Below the pieces are notes generated by a model. The model saw only the letters and a program-made list of their open reading frames with translations, had not been told where the DNA came from and ran no database searches. The position numbers and the translations under genes are program-made. A DNA stretch of 64,000 bases from Qipengyuania sp. HL-TH1 (GTDB taxonomy: Bacteria; Pseudomonadota; Alphaproteobacteria; Sphingomonadales; Sphingomonadaceae), in the NCBI RefSeq assembly GCF_036365825.1, contig NZ_CP142675.1, forward strand, positions 744,001 to 808,000, written 5' to 3'. Positions 1 through 11,476 of the stretch are shown here, piece after piece. Each line of letters opens with the position of its first letter. Within the stretch, counting starts at the first letter, position 1.

Positions 1-1778
1 CGCGCGCGGCCGGCGTGCTTGGCGCGATATAGCGCGTCGTCGGCCGACCGCAGCAGCTGGCTTTCGTCCCAGCGCACGTCATATTCCGCGATGCCTATAC
101 TGACAGTCACCGGTTCGAGGCCGGCTTTGTGCCATTCGGTAGCTGCCAGCGCGCGGCCGATGGCCAGGCAGCGTTCGCGTGCCGCAAGCGCGTCACTGCC
201 CGGCCAGACGAAGAGGAATTCCTCGCCGCCGACGCGGCCCACCATTTCGCCCGAGCGCAAATGCGCCTCCAGCACCTGGCTGACCTTTACCAGCGTGAGA
301 TCGCCGATCTCGTGGCCGAACCGGTCGTTGATGGTTTTGAAGTGATCGATGTCGATCATCGCGATGGTGAACCGATGCCTGCCGGAAAAGGCTTTCGCTA
401 TCTGCCCGCCGATCCGGGACAGCACCTTGCGGCGGTTGGGAATGCCCGTGAGATGGTCGGTCTCGGCCAGGATCCTGACTTCGGCTGCCTCGGTCTCGGC
501 CCGCAGCTTTGCCTGCTCGAGTTCGCGCATGGCCTCGGTGCGTTCGGTCACATCCATGATGGTGCCGAAGATGATCGCGGGCCCATGGCGAGTGTTCGTT
601 TCCACCTCGTTGCGGCATTCGAAATAGCCCGGCGTGCCATCGGGTGAATCGATGCGGGCTTCGAATATGAACGGGATGCCGGTGTGGCGTGCGCCCGCCA
701 GCAAGCCCATCACCCGCGGGCGGTCATCCTCGTGGAACATCTCCGCCATCTCGGTCAGTGTGGCAGGCAGGGGGTCGCGCGCCAGCATCCTGCCGGCTTC
801 TTCCGACCAATAGATGGCATCGGTATCCGGGTCATGCCGCCAATGGCCGACCTTGGCGGCGCGCTCCGCAGCTTCGAGAAGCCGCTTGCTGGTGGCAATT
901 TCCTCGAGATCGCGCCGGTTGCGGGCGAGCGACAGCGCAACGGGCAGGGTCGAGACCAGCAGGGCGAGCAGGTAGACCTGGAACACCAGCACCTGCTGCT
1001 CGACCGGGGGGAAGAAGGCACCCACCGGACCGAGATCGAACATCGTCAGGACCGAGCCGATCGCGGTCACGAGCAGCAGCGCGACCATCGCGCCGCTCAG
1101 ACCTAATGCCGCAGTGGTGATCGAGATCGCGACCAGCGGCAGGATCAGCAAGGGGAACTCGGCCTGCCCGAAGGCCGCCAGCGCGGTCAGCGCGACGAAT
1201 ACGAAGGTCCAGAAGCCGCGCAGCGACAGCATGCGGGTCTCGTGCGCTTCGTCCTGATGGAGGAACATGACGACCGGGGTCACCACGAGCATGCCCAGCG
1301 TCACCGTGCTCATCCACGAGGTAAGGAACACGGTATCGAAATTGCTGGAAAGGATGCCCGCCATGATTGCGCTGGCAATGCCGCCTACCAATGCGGAGGC
1401 GGCGAAACGGAGCAGGTTGAGCGGACGCGCCAGCAGGACATGTTCCGCACGCCCGCCGCCCATCAGCACGAAGACCAGCCAGCCTTCGATCAGATTGGCA
1501 ATGGTATATCCCACCGAGGGCAAGACCCCCACGCCGGACCACATATTTGCTGCAAAGCTGGCGAGGGCTACGCCGATGCTGGTCAGCTTGCGCCCGCGGG
1601 GGCCGAGCAGCAGCAGCGCAGCGACGAAAATGCCGCTGGAAGGCCAGACCGCCGCCAGGCCATCCGCACCTTGGGTGAGCTCGAGTGCGATCATCGCGCA
1701 CACGAGCCAGCCGAGGCTGAAGATGATCGCCCACGTCAGTTCCGAGCCCGCCGAAACCGCAAACTTTTGCCTGCCCAA
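1..1778 (-). CDS. MASE1-PAS-GGDEF diguanylate cyclase (3' end off window)
   Basis: Reading leftward, the frame stays open to the window edge and gives about 592 residues without a stop. The first ~290 residues are strongly hydrophobic with about eight membrane segments, as in the MASE1 sensory domain. A PAS-like domain follows (about 310-430), then a short helical linker and a GGDEF domain with the active-site motif VGGEEF. The C-terminal signature DDALYRAKHAGR lies right at the edge, so few codons are missing. The allosteric I-site position reads RSGE instead of RxxD, so product inhibition may be weak. The start is inferred as TTG at 1778 because a G-rich ribosome site (AAGGGGGGA) lies just upstream and no ATG precedes the first membrane segment. 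Likely role: membrane-sensed c-di-GMP synthesis. Confidence 0.85.
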   Translation of the reverse strand, partial: MGRQKFAVSAGSELTWAIIFSLGWLVCAMIALELTQGADGLAAVWPSSGIFVAALLLLGPRGRKLTSIGVALASFAANMWSGVGVLPSVGYTIANLIEGWLVFVLMGGGRAEHVLLARPLNLLRFAASALVGGIASAIMAGILSSNFDTVFLTSWMSTVTLGMLVVTPVVMFLHQDEAHETRMLSLRGFWTFVFVALTALAAFGQAEFPLLILPLVAISITTAALGLSGAMVALLLVTAIGSVLTMFDLGPVGAFFPPVEQQVLVFQVYLLALLVSTLPVALSLARNRRDLEEIATSKRLLEAAERAAKVGHWRHDPDTDAIYWSEEAGRMLARDPLPATLTEMAEMFHEDDRPRVMGLLAGARHTGIPFIFEARIDSPDGTPGYFECRNEVETNTRHGPAIIFGTIMDVTERTEAMRELEQAKLRAETEAAEVRILAETDHLTGIPNRRKVLSRIGGQIAKAFSGRHRFTIAMIDIDHFKTINDRFGHEIGDLTLVKVSQVLEAHLRSGEMVGRVGGEEFLFVWPGSDALAARERCLAIGRALAATEWHKAGLEPVTVSIGIAEYDVRWDESQLLRSADDALYRAKHAGRA

Positions 1779-1827
1779 CTCAGTCCCCCCTTGGCCGCGG
1801 CGTGGATGGCCGGGCCTTACCGGAGGC

Positions 1828-3507
<1,680 letters not shown>

Positions 3508-3781
3508 CGGGCGAAAATCCTTCGAGAAATGGAATTGGCTGGGCGGGCACAGTGGCCCTCATGTTTGGGGGCGCAGATAGTCGTCCGAGCCTCGCGGGGC
3601 AAGTATGACGAGGGCACAGCTTCGCCGCTGCAGGTATCGCGACGGGAATTGCGTGTTAACGCGCAATGACATCTGGACAAAGCCGGCAATAAAACGAATG
3701 GGGCCGGCACTCGGGGGTTTCACCTACACCAACTCTTAACCGAACCTCTTTATCGCATTGGCAGGAGGGCAGGGGCAGTCC

Positions 3782-4993
3782 ATGCGCGAACAGATTCTAG
3801 GGCTGATAACACCGATGATGGCGATGGTATTCGTCGTCGTCTTTCTCGTGCTGTGGCGGCGAGGCCGGATGGGCGACTACGTCCTGGCATTCGCCGGTGC
3901 CTATTTCTTTTTCGGCCTCGGCTTTCTTGCGACCCATGCGGTCGATCCGGGCCAATGGTATGTGTTCCACCTGACGCAAGGCCTCTATTCGCTGGGGAGT
4001 GTCGCCGCCGTTTGGGGGGCCGCGCGGCGAATGGGGCAGCCGATCTCGCTGACGGGCCTAGGTATTGTCTATCTGTTGTCAGCAACCACATTGGCGGTCG
4101 CCGTAGCGCTGTCGTCGCAGACAGAACCCCGCCTCTATATCGTGAATGCGGGCTATGCCGTCATGTTCCTGATGGGCGCGTTGGCAATGCTGCAGGCCCA
4201 GCGCCGTACCGCGATCGACACGCTGGTTATCCTATTGTTCGCTGTCTCATCGGCTCAGTTCCTCATCCGGCCGGTGCTCACGCTGCTTTTGGCTGGCGGC
4301 AGCGAAGCGAGCGCCTATCGCGAATCCATCTACTATTCGGTTCTGAGCGTGGCCGTCACCATTCAGTCGTTAATGACGGCCGTCACGCTGGTCGGTGCGT
4401 GCGTCTACGACCAGATCAAGGCGGTGCGCGAACAGGCCGAGGTGGACGGGCTGACCGGGCTGCGCACGCGGCGCGCCTTCGAACAGGATGTCGTCGAACT
4501 GCTCGAGCGAGCGAAGCAGGAATGCCTGCCGGTCTCGCTGGTGGTGGCCGATATCGACCACTTCAAGGCGGTCAACGATGTCTGGGGTCACCAGGTCGGC
4601 GACCATGCGATCGCGCAATTCGGCCAGATCATCACCGGGACAATTCGCGATAGCGACCTTGCCGGGCGTATCGGCGGCGAAGAATTCTGCATTCTCGCGT
4701 GGAATTGCGACGAAACCGCGGCGGTCACCATGGCCGAGCGCATCCGCGCCAAGTTCGCGCACACACAGGTTGAGGGCATGCCCGACGATCACCGGCTCAC
4801 CGCCAGCTTCGGCGCTGCCGGGCGGATCGAGGGCGAAGGTTACGGCCGACTGTTCGCGCGGACCGACGCGGCGCTCTACCGGGCCAAGGAAGGCGGCCGC
4901 AACCGCACGGTGCGCGACAGTGCGGGTAAGAAACGCAACGTGGTCACCTCGATCACGCAGAGCGTCGAGGAGCGGCGCGAAGCGAGCGTTTAG
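3782..4993 (+). CDS. Membrane GGDEF diguanylate cyclase
   Basis: A 403-residue protein with six or more hydrophobic helices in the first ~220 residues, then a GGDEF domain. The catalytic motif is GGEEF and the inhibitory I-site RDSD sits just before it, so a feedback-controlled active cyclase is expected. The ATG at 3782 follows a purine-rich stretch (GGAGGGCAGGGG). An upstream TTG at 3758 is open in frame but overlaps that ribosome site and is less likely. It is a close paralogue of the next gene in architecture and C-terminal sequence, with about 130 bases between them. Confidence 0.88.
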   Translation: MREQILGLITPMMAMVFVVVFLVLWRRGRMGDYVLAFAGAYFFFGLGFLATHAVDPGQWYVFHLTQGLYSLGSVAAVWGAARRMGQPISLTGLGIVYLLSATTLAVAVALSSQTEPRLYIVNAGYAVMFLMGALAMLQAQRRTAIDTLVILLFAVSSAQFLIRPVLTLLLAGGSEASAYRESIYYSVLSVAVTIQSLMTAVTLVGACVYDQIKAVREQAEVDGLTGLRTRRAFEQDVVELLERAKQECLPVSLVVADIDHFKAVNDVWGHQVGDHAIAQFGQIITGTIRDSDLAGRIGGEEFCILAWNCDETAAVTMAERIRAKFAHTQVEGMPDDHRLTASFGAAGRIEGEGYGRLFARTDAALYRAKEGGRNRTVRDSAGKKRNVVTSITQSVEERREASV

Positions 4994-5124
4994 CCAAGAA
5001 CTCGAATCAAGCTGCGCTATGTCCCTGCGCCAAGCCACTTGTCCTGCGAAAACTAAACCGATGTTTTTCAATCGGGCCTTAACTGTTATCACCTAGGGAT
5101 CGGGTGAGAGGGTCGGGGTAGCGC

Positions 5125-6333
5125 ATGTCAGAGAACATTTTAGCTTTGGCGAATCCGATGCTTAGCACGGTATTCGCCCTTGCGTTCTTCATCTTGTGGC
5201 GACGCGACCCCAGCGCCACTTGGATCGCGATCATAGCCGTGGGATATTTCTCCAGCGCGCTTGGGTTTTTCATTTTCCATTTCACCGACGACCCCAATGG
5301 GATCATCGCGATCGTGTTGATGCACTTGTGCTATTCGCTCGGCACGATCAGCCTGGTGTGGGGAATATGCGCACGGTACGGGCAGCCGATCAATCACAGG
5401 CTCTATATCGCGATTGCCGTTACCGGCATGATCCTGATGATCGGCGCGAGCTTCGGGGTAGATTACAATGCCCGTCTGTATACCGCCAACGCCTGTTACG
5501 GCCTGATCCTTGCTCTCGGCACCCAGACAGCCGCGCGCAAGGCAGGCACGGAGTTGCTCGACAAGGCGATAATTCTCCTTCTTGCCATCGGCACCTTCCA
5601 GTTCTTCGTCCGCCCGCTGGTCGCGATCATGGTCGAAGGGTCGATGACCGCTGCCGAATATCGCGAAACGCCGTTCTACGCCCTGATGGTCGTGTCGCTG
5701 GCGCTTGCGGCGGTATCTCTGGCGCTGATCTTGCTGGGGGCGGCCTTGACCGACCAGACCAAGGCGGTGCGCGAAGATGCGGAGCGCGATGCGCTGACCG
5801 GTTTGAAGATGCGGGGCCCCTTCGAAGCCCAGGCAATCGCCATGCTGAACCGCGCTCGCGACAAGGACGTCCCGGTGAGCGTGATCGTGGCCGATATCGA
5901 TCACTTCAAGCGGGTCAACGATATCTGGGGGCACCAGGTCGGCGATACGGCGATCGCCAGCTTCGGGGACCTGCTGCGCTCGACGATCCGGGATACCGAC
6001 ATTGCCGGGCGCATCGGTGGGGAGGAGTTCTGCATCCTCGTGTGGAACTGCCCGGAGGAGCCCACGCTTAACCTAGCCGAACGTATCCGCGCGCGGTTCG
6101 AGCAATTGCCGATCGAGGGCATTTCGGATGACGTCCGGCTGACGGCTAGCTTCGGCGTCGCCCAATGGGTCACGGACGAAGGTTATGGCAGGCTGTTCGC
6201 GCGTGCCGACGCCGCGCTCTACCGGGCAAAGGAAGGCGGCCGCAATTGCACTTCCGCCGATGGCGACGACAGACCACGCGCCGTCGTCTCCCCCCTCAAG
6301 CAGGGTCCCGATCCGCGCGAAGTGCGCGCCTAG
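5125..6333 (+). CDS. Membrane GGDEF diguanylate cyclase, tandem paralogue
   Basis: A 402-residue protein with the same layout as its upstream neighbour: N-terminal hydrophobic sensor of about 220 residues, then a GGDEF domain with GGEEF and I-site RDTD. Shared blocks such as VIVADIDHFK, NDIWGHQVGD and DAALYRAKEGGRN show that the two arose by duplication. The membrane halves have diverged, so the input signals may differ. The stop codon overlaps the stop of the convergent MATE gene in a shared CTAG. Confidence 0.88.
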   Translation: MSENILALANPMLSTVFALAFFILWRRDPSATWIAIIAVGYFSSALGFFIFHFTDDPNGIIAIVLMHLCYSLGTISLVWGICARYGQPINHRLYIAIAVTGMILMIGASFGVDYNARLYTANACYGLILALGTQTAARKAGTELLDKAIILLLAIGTFQFFVRPLVAIMVEGSMTAAEYRETPFYALMVVSLALAAVSLALILLGAALTDQTKAVREDAERDALTGLKMRGPFEAQAIAMLNRARDKDVPVSVIVADIDHFKRVNDIWGHQVGDTAIASFGDLLRSTIRDTDIAGRIGGEEFCILVWNCPEEPTLNLAERIRARFEQLPIEGISDDVRLTASFGVAQWVTDEGYGRLFARADAALYRAKEGGRNCTSADGDDRPRAVVSPLKQGPDPREVRA

Positions 6334-7673
6334 CCCAGTTCCCGCCGCAGCAAGCGCGGCATGAGCGCTGCTTGCATCGCCGCACGCAGCAGCAGGAACC
6401 CGACGAAGCTGGCCCATAATCCATGATTACCAAGCGGCCAGGTTAGCCACAGCATTACGCCATAGCCCGCCGCCGCGCCTGCCATTGCGAGGAGGAGTGC
6501 GCGGGTCCAGCTGGCGCCCACGAACACGCCGTCGAGTACGAAACCCGCAAAGCCCGCCAGCGGGATCGCCACCAGCCACGGCCACAGCGTTCGCGCTTCG
6601 GCGGCGACTGCGGCGGTGGCGGCAAAACTGTCGGTGATCGGCCCGCCGAGGAGGGCAAACAACAGCGCCAGCACGGCCGCCACGCCCAGGCAGCGCCACA
6701 GGATCGCGCGGATATAGAGCGTGAAGCCAGCGCGGTCCTTGTCCCCGGCGCGTTCGCCATTGAGCACCTGCGCGGCATTCTCGAATCCGTCGAGCAGCAG
6801 CGCGGAGAGCACGAAGAGCTGGTACACGATCCCGTTCGCCGCGAGCGCCACCGGTCCGCGTTCTGCCCCCAGCCGGGTTAGCGCGGCAATGGCGATGATC
6901 AGCACCACCGTGCGCAGGAACAGGTCGCGATTGACCGACAGGAAGGGCCTGAGCGCTGCGAGCGACATGCTGGTCCCAGTGTGCAGCGCCGCGCGGATAT
7001 CGCTGCCTGCAATCCGCCAGATCACGACGCCCGCGACGGCGAGCTTGGCGAATTCGGCGATAAAGCTCGACCAGCCGATCCCCGCGATGCCCCAGTCGAG
7101 CGCCAGCGCCAGCCATAGGCCCAGCGCGACATTGAGCAGATTGTAGAATACCTCGATCGCCAGCACCTCGCGCATGCGGCGGCGTCCGACGAGAAAGCCG
7201 ACCAGCGCGAAATTCGCCATTACGGCGGGGGCGCTCCAGTACCGGATATCGGCATAGACCAGCGCCGCGCTGCGCACCTGCGCCTCGGCTCCCAGCGCGT
7301 CGAGCAACAGCGGGAGCAGCACCGGCTTGGCGAGCAGCAGCAGCGCGGCGATCGACAGGCCGACCACCAGCCCCTTGATCAGCACCTCGGCCTGCGCCTG
7401 CGCGCCCGAACGCGTACCCGCCTGCGCGACCATGCCCGTGGTGCCGGTCTTGAGGAAGTTCATCACGGTGAACAGCGCCGCGAACAGCTTGGCGCCGACA
7501 TCGACCGCGCCCTGCGTCGAGGCATCGCCCAGCCGCCCGACGATCCACATATCGCCAACGCCGATCAGTGCGGTGGCGACATTGGTCACCATGGCGGGCA
7601 GCGCGATGGCCCAGATCAGCCGGGTGTCGATGGTGGGCGAGGCGGCGGTGTTCAAACGGTGGAACTCCCGCAA
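6330..7673 (-). CDS. MATE family efflux transporter (DinF-like)
   Basis: A 447-residue polytopic membrane protein with about twelve hydrophobic helices in two related halves, the usual size for MATE cation/drug antiporters. The N-terminal helix region [19 protein letters not shown] with the following [12 protein letters not shown] matches the first conserved MATE block. The family exports organic cations or lipophilic compounds in exchange for Na+ or H+. The substrate cannot be predicted. It ends in a tail-to-tail overlap with the GGDEF gene and lies downstream of two tRNA genes on the same strand. Confidence 0.85.
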   Translation of the reverse strand: MREFHRLNTAASPTIDTRLIWAIALPAMVTNVATALIGVGDMWIVGRLGDASTQGAVDVGAKLFAALFTVMNFLKTGTTGMVAQAGTRSGAQAQAEVLIKGLVVGLSIAALLLLAKPVLLPLLLDALGAEAQVRSAALVYADIRYWSAPAVMANFALVGFLVGRRRMREVLAIEVFYNLLNVALGLWLALALDWGIAGIGWSSFIAEFAKLAVAGVVIWRIAGSDIRAALHTGTSMSLAALRPFLSVNRDLFLRTVVLIIAIAALTRLGAERGPVALAANGIVYQLFVLSALLLDGFENAAQVLNGERAGDKDRAGFTLYIRAILWRCLGVAAVLALLFALLGGPITDSFAATAAVAAEARTLWPWLVAIPLAGFAGFVLDGVFVGASWTRALLLAMAGAAAGYGVMLWLTWPLGNHGLWASFVGFLLLRAAMQAALMPRLLRRELG

Positions 7674-7732
7674 CGGCGGCTGAAGCCTGCCGGACGAAGC
7701 CGCCCACGCGGCGGCTTCGCATTACGAAATAC

Positions 7733-7809
7733 TGGTCGGGGAGACTGGATTCGAACCAGCGACCCCTTGTACCCAAAACAAGTGCGCTACCAGGCTGCGC
7801 CACTCCCCG
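7733..7809 (-). tRNA. tRNA-Pro (anticodon TGG)
   Basis: A 77-base cloverleaf on the minus strand with encoded CCA. The acceptor stem CGGGGAG/CTCCCCG closes fully, the anticodon stem is CTTGT/ACAAG around loop TTTGGGT (anticodon TGG), and the T-arm holds GGTTCGAATCC. It lies 26 bases from the next tRNA gene on the same strand, so the two are probably co-transcribed. Confidence 0.95.
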
Positions 7810-7835
7810 ACCGATTTCCCGCAAGACGCCGAGCT

Positions 7836-7912
7836 TGGTGGGCCCGGCAGGACTCGAACCCGCGACCTAGCCGTTATGAGCGGCCAGCTCTAACCAACTG
7901 AGCTACAGGCCC
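7836..7912 (-). tRNA. tRNA with CAT anticodon, probably tRNA-Ile2 (lysidine type)
   Basis: A 77-base cloverleaf with encoded CCA. Acceptor stem GGGCCTG/CGGGCCC, anticodon stem GGCCG/CGGCT, anticodon loop CTCATAA. CAT can mean elongator Met or the TilS-modified Ile2. The C4-G69 and C5-G68 acceptor pairs and the GGC-rich anticodon stem resemble tRNA-Ile2, so Ile is preferred. A formal identity call needs a tRNA classifier. Confidence 0.85.
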
Positions 7913-7968
7913 CAAGGCACGCCCTGCGGAACAGCGCGCCTAGCCCCGGGGCGTGAGGCATGCAAGCG

Positions 7969-8970
7969 CTAGGCGTCCACTGCCGTCATGATTTCCGCGA
8001 CCGTGGTCGGACGGACGCCGCGCATGTCGAGATAGCCGTAGACCCCGCGCAGCCAGTCATAGAGCGCGTCGAGGTCTTCTTCGGTGCGGACGTAGGGTGT
8101 GTGACCGGGCGCCAGCGAGGGGCTGTGGAAGCTCAGCACCAGTACCGGCAGGCCGTCGTCGATCGCGATATCGACCGCGCGCAGCGCCTCTTCCTTGGTC
8201 ACGCCTTCGGGGGTGAGCCCGATGCGTTCGAGTAGCCCGAGCTTCGCCAGCGCGCCGCCGAGCAGCGGGAGTTTGCGGGCAAGCGGGAAGATCTGCTGGC
8301 CCTGCTTGCGCAACATGCCCCAGAACACGCTGGTAAGCGGGAGTTCGAGCAATGTGCGCTCGGCATCGGTCCAGTAGGGGACGACCGGATGGCGGCTGTA
8401 ATCGGGGCCGTGCGCGTCGGAATAATCGTAACGCGCGCGCACCGAACTATCGATCGCCACGCCGGTCTCGCTCAACACTTTGGCGGTTTGCGGGCCGAGG
8501 CCATAGCGGCCCGCGCGATAAATCCGCGGAACGGTGCCGAAGCCTTCTTCGATCGCATCGCGCAGGCGGCAAAACTTGTCCCGCTCCAGCTCGTGCGGGA
8601 GGTTGCCGGCAAAGCTATTGTACGTGGTAACTTCTTCCTCGTGCGGCGGATTGACCCAGGGGTGCAATTGCACGCCCACTTCGGCCTTTTTCGCGCGCAC
8701 CGCATCGCCGATGATCTCGCGCGCCAGCGGGTCGGTCGCGATCGGCCAGTCGACCATGTAAACGGGCGAGACGCCGAGCCCTTCGCAGAACTCCTGGAAA
8801 CCGGTGATCGCGCGGACATGGTCCAGCCCATAGCCATCGGCGCGAAACGGGGCGTTCCAGTCGAATTCTTCCTCGGTATCGACCGTCAGCAGCGAACGCT
8901 GGCCGAACCCGTCTGCATAGCGCGCGACCTGCGATGGGTGGGGCGGGTCGAGGAGGTTGGCATGGGCGAT
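7969..8970 (-). CDS. Polysaccharide deacetylase family protein, start unresolved
   Basis: The reading frame encodes up to 333 residues. The N-terminal block LLTVDTEEEFDW carries the metal-site Asp and the first conserved motif of NodB/WalW-type deacetylases. Later blocks HPWVNPP, RAGRYGLG and LVLSFHSPSL supply the further conserved His and Arg positions. These enzymes remove N-acetyl groups from glycans. The first ordinary in-frame start is ATG at 8757, which would delete the catalytic Asp motif. Upstream of it the frame is open to a TGA at 9000-8998 but holds no ATG, GTG or TTG. An ATC at 8970 is the placeholder start used here. Either a non-standard start or a sequence error near the N-terminus is implied. 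Confidence 0.7.
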   Translation of the reverse strand: MAHANLLDPPHPSQVARYADGFGQRSLLTVDTEEEFDWNAPFRADGYGLDHVRAITGFQEFCEGLGVSPVYMVDWPIATDPLAREIIGDAVRAKKAEVGVQLHPWVNPPHEEEVTTYNSFAGNLPHELERDKFCRLRDAIEEGFGTVPRIYRAGRYGLGPQTAKVLSETGVAIDSSVRARYDYSDAHGPDYSRHPVVPYWTDAERTLLELPLTSVFWGMLRKQGQQIFPLARKLPLLGGALAKLGLLERIGLTPEGVTKEEALRAVDIAIDDGLPVLVLSFHSPSLAPGHTPYVRTEEDLDALYDWLRGVYGYLDMRGVRPTTVAEIMTAVDA

Positions 8971-8981
8971 GGCGGTGGGTC

Positions 8982-10787
8982 CTAGCCGGCGGCGCGATCA
9001 GGTGCATCGGCAGGGCTAGGCAGCGCATCCACGCCGGTCAAGAGCGGGAGCGCGAGGATGAGGACGCCCTCTTCGCGCAGGAGCTCGCCGCCAGCCGCGC
9101 GGGCTTCAGCGCGCGCGAGGCGGAGCGAGAAGCCGGCGCCGAAAATGCCCGAGCTCAAGGTGCTGCCACCCGAGCGGACATCGGAGACGAAGACGTCCTC
9201 GGTTTCAGCCAGCTTGGCGGGTAGCTGCACACGCAGCGCAACCTGTTCGCCATCCAGCGCGAGGGCCAGCGCGACGTTCTCGCCCGCTCCGGTCGCTCCT
9301 GCAAGCGTCGCCAGGATGCGCCAGCCAAGCATCTCGGCTTCGTTCTGCGCCAGCGCCATTGGGGCAGGCGCTTCGGCGATCTCTGCATCGAACCGCGCAA
9401 CCCGCGGGCCCAGCACAGTCTGCAACTGACCGACCTGCGCGCGAACGATGGCAGCAAAATCGCTCTCGCCCGCTTCCAGATCCAATTCGCCGGTCTCGAG
9501 CCGCGCGAGCCGGTCGAGCTCGTCGAACCCGGCAAGGATGCGCGCGGAATCGCCCGCGATCGTCGCGGCCAATGCGCGGTATTCATGCGGGGTGGGCCCG
9601 AAGACCTGCTGCTGGATCACCTCGGCATAGCCCTGCATCGCATTAACCGGCGTGCGCAGCTCATGAAGCAACTGGCGCAGGCGATCGGCGCTGCGCTGGG
9701 CGCGGTTGTCGACCGGTGCGAGCGCGCGGCGGAAGCGCCCGACATAGCCATAGAAACGCCCGTCGCCGCGAGTGAAACGCGGGGCGGCATCGACGATCCA
9801 GTTACCTTCGATCGCCTCGGCCCCGCGCAGGCTGATCGGCACGTCGCGGACCGGTTGGCGGTTGACGAAGGCGGTGGCGAAATCCTCGCCCACCTGGCTA
9901 CCTGCGCGCCGCTGCGAAAGGTCGATCCCGATCACCAATGGAGCGATTTCGGGTTCGGCCCAGTCGATCCGGCCTTCGGACCCGGTCCCAAAGCTGAACC
10001 CGTCAAGCGGTTTGCGCTGCGCCGTCTCTTCGAGCCCCGCCATCGGCAGTGTCGGCGCACTGGCTCCCTGTGCGCCGGGCGCACGGGCCTTGCGGAACGT
10101 CTCGATCCGCTCGACCAGCGCACGGATGCCATCGGATTTGGCAGGCGTTTCCGCCTCGGATGCTGGAGCGGTGTCTTCAGCGACTGGTACCGGCGCGGGC
10201 TGCGGATCCGCTTCAACGATGCCGTCGGGCTCATCCGTGGGCACGGCATTCTCGTTCGCGGGGCGCAGTACCAGCGGTTCGAGCTCTTCGAGATCGATCG
10301 GGTCGCGTGTGTCCTGCGCGGCCGGTTTGCGCTGGGGCGCAGGTGCTGGCGCCGGCAGCGCGCGATCCGATACGCCGAGCCGGTCGAGCACGCGCACCGC
10401 ACCGGCGGGCAAATCGCGGCGATGGCGTAGGAAGCCGCGCGCGCGGATCGGCAGGCGCGGAATCAGCGCAGCCCATTCCTCGTCGGTCAATTGCGCGCGA
10501 TACAGCGCGGCCCCGGCGATGGCGGGATGCGCTTCGCCGAACCAGCGCACGAGTTCGGGGTTGCGGAAGCGCCAGCCGTTCTCGCCCACGATGCCCGCGC
10601 GTTCGTCGGTCGGGATCACCTCGGCGAGCGCGATCAGCCGCAGATACGCCGCCGCCTTGAGCGCAGGATCACCGCCTTGCGGCCGCTCGCCAAGCAGATC
10701 GAGCAATTGCCGGAACTGCGTCTTCGCCGCGCGCTCGCCCGCAGCGCGGTGGCGCAGCACAGTGGCAAGGCGATCGTCGAAATGCAT
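8982..10787 (-). CDS. Cytoplasmic sensor histidine kinase with divergent ATPase domain
   Basis: A 601-residue soluble protein without membrane segments. An N-terminal helical region (about 1-140) is followed by a Pro/Ala-rich acidic linker (about 145-240) and a PAS-like middle region. The dimerisation and phosphoacceptor helix is clear: LLHELRTPVNAMQGYAEVI with the phospho-His. The C-terminal ATPase part is degenerate: the G1 box reads DVRSGGS instead of DxGxG and the G2 region is weak. It could be a divergent kinase or a pseudokinase. No response regulator adjoins it. GGAG precedes the ATG. The next gene downstream is the deacetylase, only 11 bases away on the start used here. Confidence 0.75.
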   Translation of the reverse strand: MHFDDRLATVLRHRAAGERAAKTQFRQLLDLLGERPQGGDPALKAAAYLRLIALAEVIPTDERAGIVGENGWRFRNPELVRWFGEAHPAIAGAALYRAQLTDEEWAALIPRLPIRARGFLRHRRDLPAGAVRVLDRLGVSDRALPAPAPAPQRKPAAQDTRDPIDLEELEPLVLRPANENAVPTDEPDGIVEADPQPAPVPVAEDTAPASEAETPAKSDGIRALVERIETFRKARAPGAQGASAPTLPMAGLEETAQRKPLDGFSFGTGSEGRIDWAEPEIAPLVIGIDLSQRRAGSQVGEDFATAFVNRQPVRDVPISLRGAEAIEGNWIVDAAPRFTRGDGRFYGYVGRFRRALAPVDNRAQRSADRLRQLLHELRTPVNAMQGYAEVIQQQVFGPTPHEYRALAATIAGDSARILAGFDELDRLARLETGELDLEAGESDFAAIVRAQVGQLQTVLGPRVARFDAEIAEAPAPMALAQNEAEMLGWRILATLAGATGAGENVALALALDGEQVALRVQLPAKLAETEDVFVSDVRSGGSTLSSGIFGAGFSLRLARAEARAAGGELLREEGVLILALPLLTGVDALPSPADAPDRAAG

Positions 10788-11014
10788 TGATTCTCCGGGT
10801 GGCGTGGGGGTCCGCTACACGTAACCCATCGCAGCACAACGTTTCTACAGGTGTAAAACTTAGGCTGAACGGAAAGTTGCCTTCGCGTTGCAAAGCGGGA
10901 CAATTGCTGGCAGAGCTAATAATGTTAGCCAAGAGGGCTGCATCGCGTTTCCAACATTTCGTGGAAGTTTCGCGATGACTCGCTCGTGGCGCAGGGTTAG
11001 CAGGGGCAGCGTAT

Positions 11015-11476
11015 ATGGCCAATCTTGATGATATCGACCGTCGTTTGCTGGCGGAACTCCAGTCCGAAGGACGAATCACCAATGTCGAACTGGCCCATCG
11101 GGTCGGGTTGACCGCACCGCCGTGCCTGCGGCGCGTGCGCGCGCTCGAGGAAGAGGGCGTTATCCGCGGCTATCATGCCGAGCTCGATCCGTCGAAGCTG
11201 GGCTTCTCGATCACCGTCTTCGCGATGGTCAGTCTGAAGAGCCAGGCGGAAGACGCCTTGCGCGAATTCGAAGTCGCGATGCGCGACCTGCCCGAGGTGC
11301 GCGAAGTGCACATGCTCAACGGCGAGATCGATTTCATCATCAAGATCGTCAGCAGGGATCTGCAAAGCTTCCAGGAATTCCTGACCAGCAAGCTCACGCC
11401 GGCGCCCAATGTGGAGAGCGTGAAAACCTCGCTCACCATCCGCACCAGCAAGCACGAACCCGGCGTCCCGCTATGA
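11015..11476 (+). CDS. Lrp/AsnC family transcriptional regulator
   Basis: A 153-residue protein. An N-terminal winged helix-turn-helix (LDDIDRRLLAELQSEGRIT, then LAHRVGLTAPPCLRRVRALE) precedes a RAM effector domain, the Lrp arrangement and length. Family members bind amino acids and regulate metabolism as octamers. The start at 11015 follows AGGGGCAG. The stop overlaps the next start as ATGA, so the regulator and the GFA protein are translationally coupled. It is transcribed divergently from the histidine kinase across 227 bases. Confidence 0.92.
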   Translation: MANLDDIDRRLLAELQSEGRITNVELAHRVGLTAPPCLRRVRALEEEGVIRGYHAELDPSKLGFSITVFAMVSLKSQAEDALREFEVAMRDLPEVREVHMLNGEIDFIIKIVSRDLQSFQEFLTSKLTPAPNVESVKTSLTIRTSKHEPGVPL

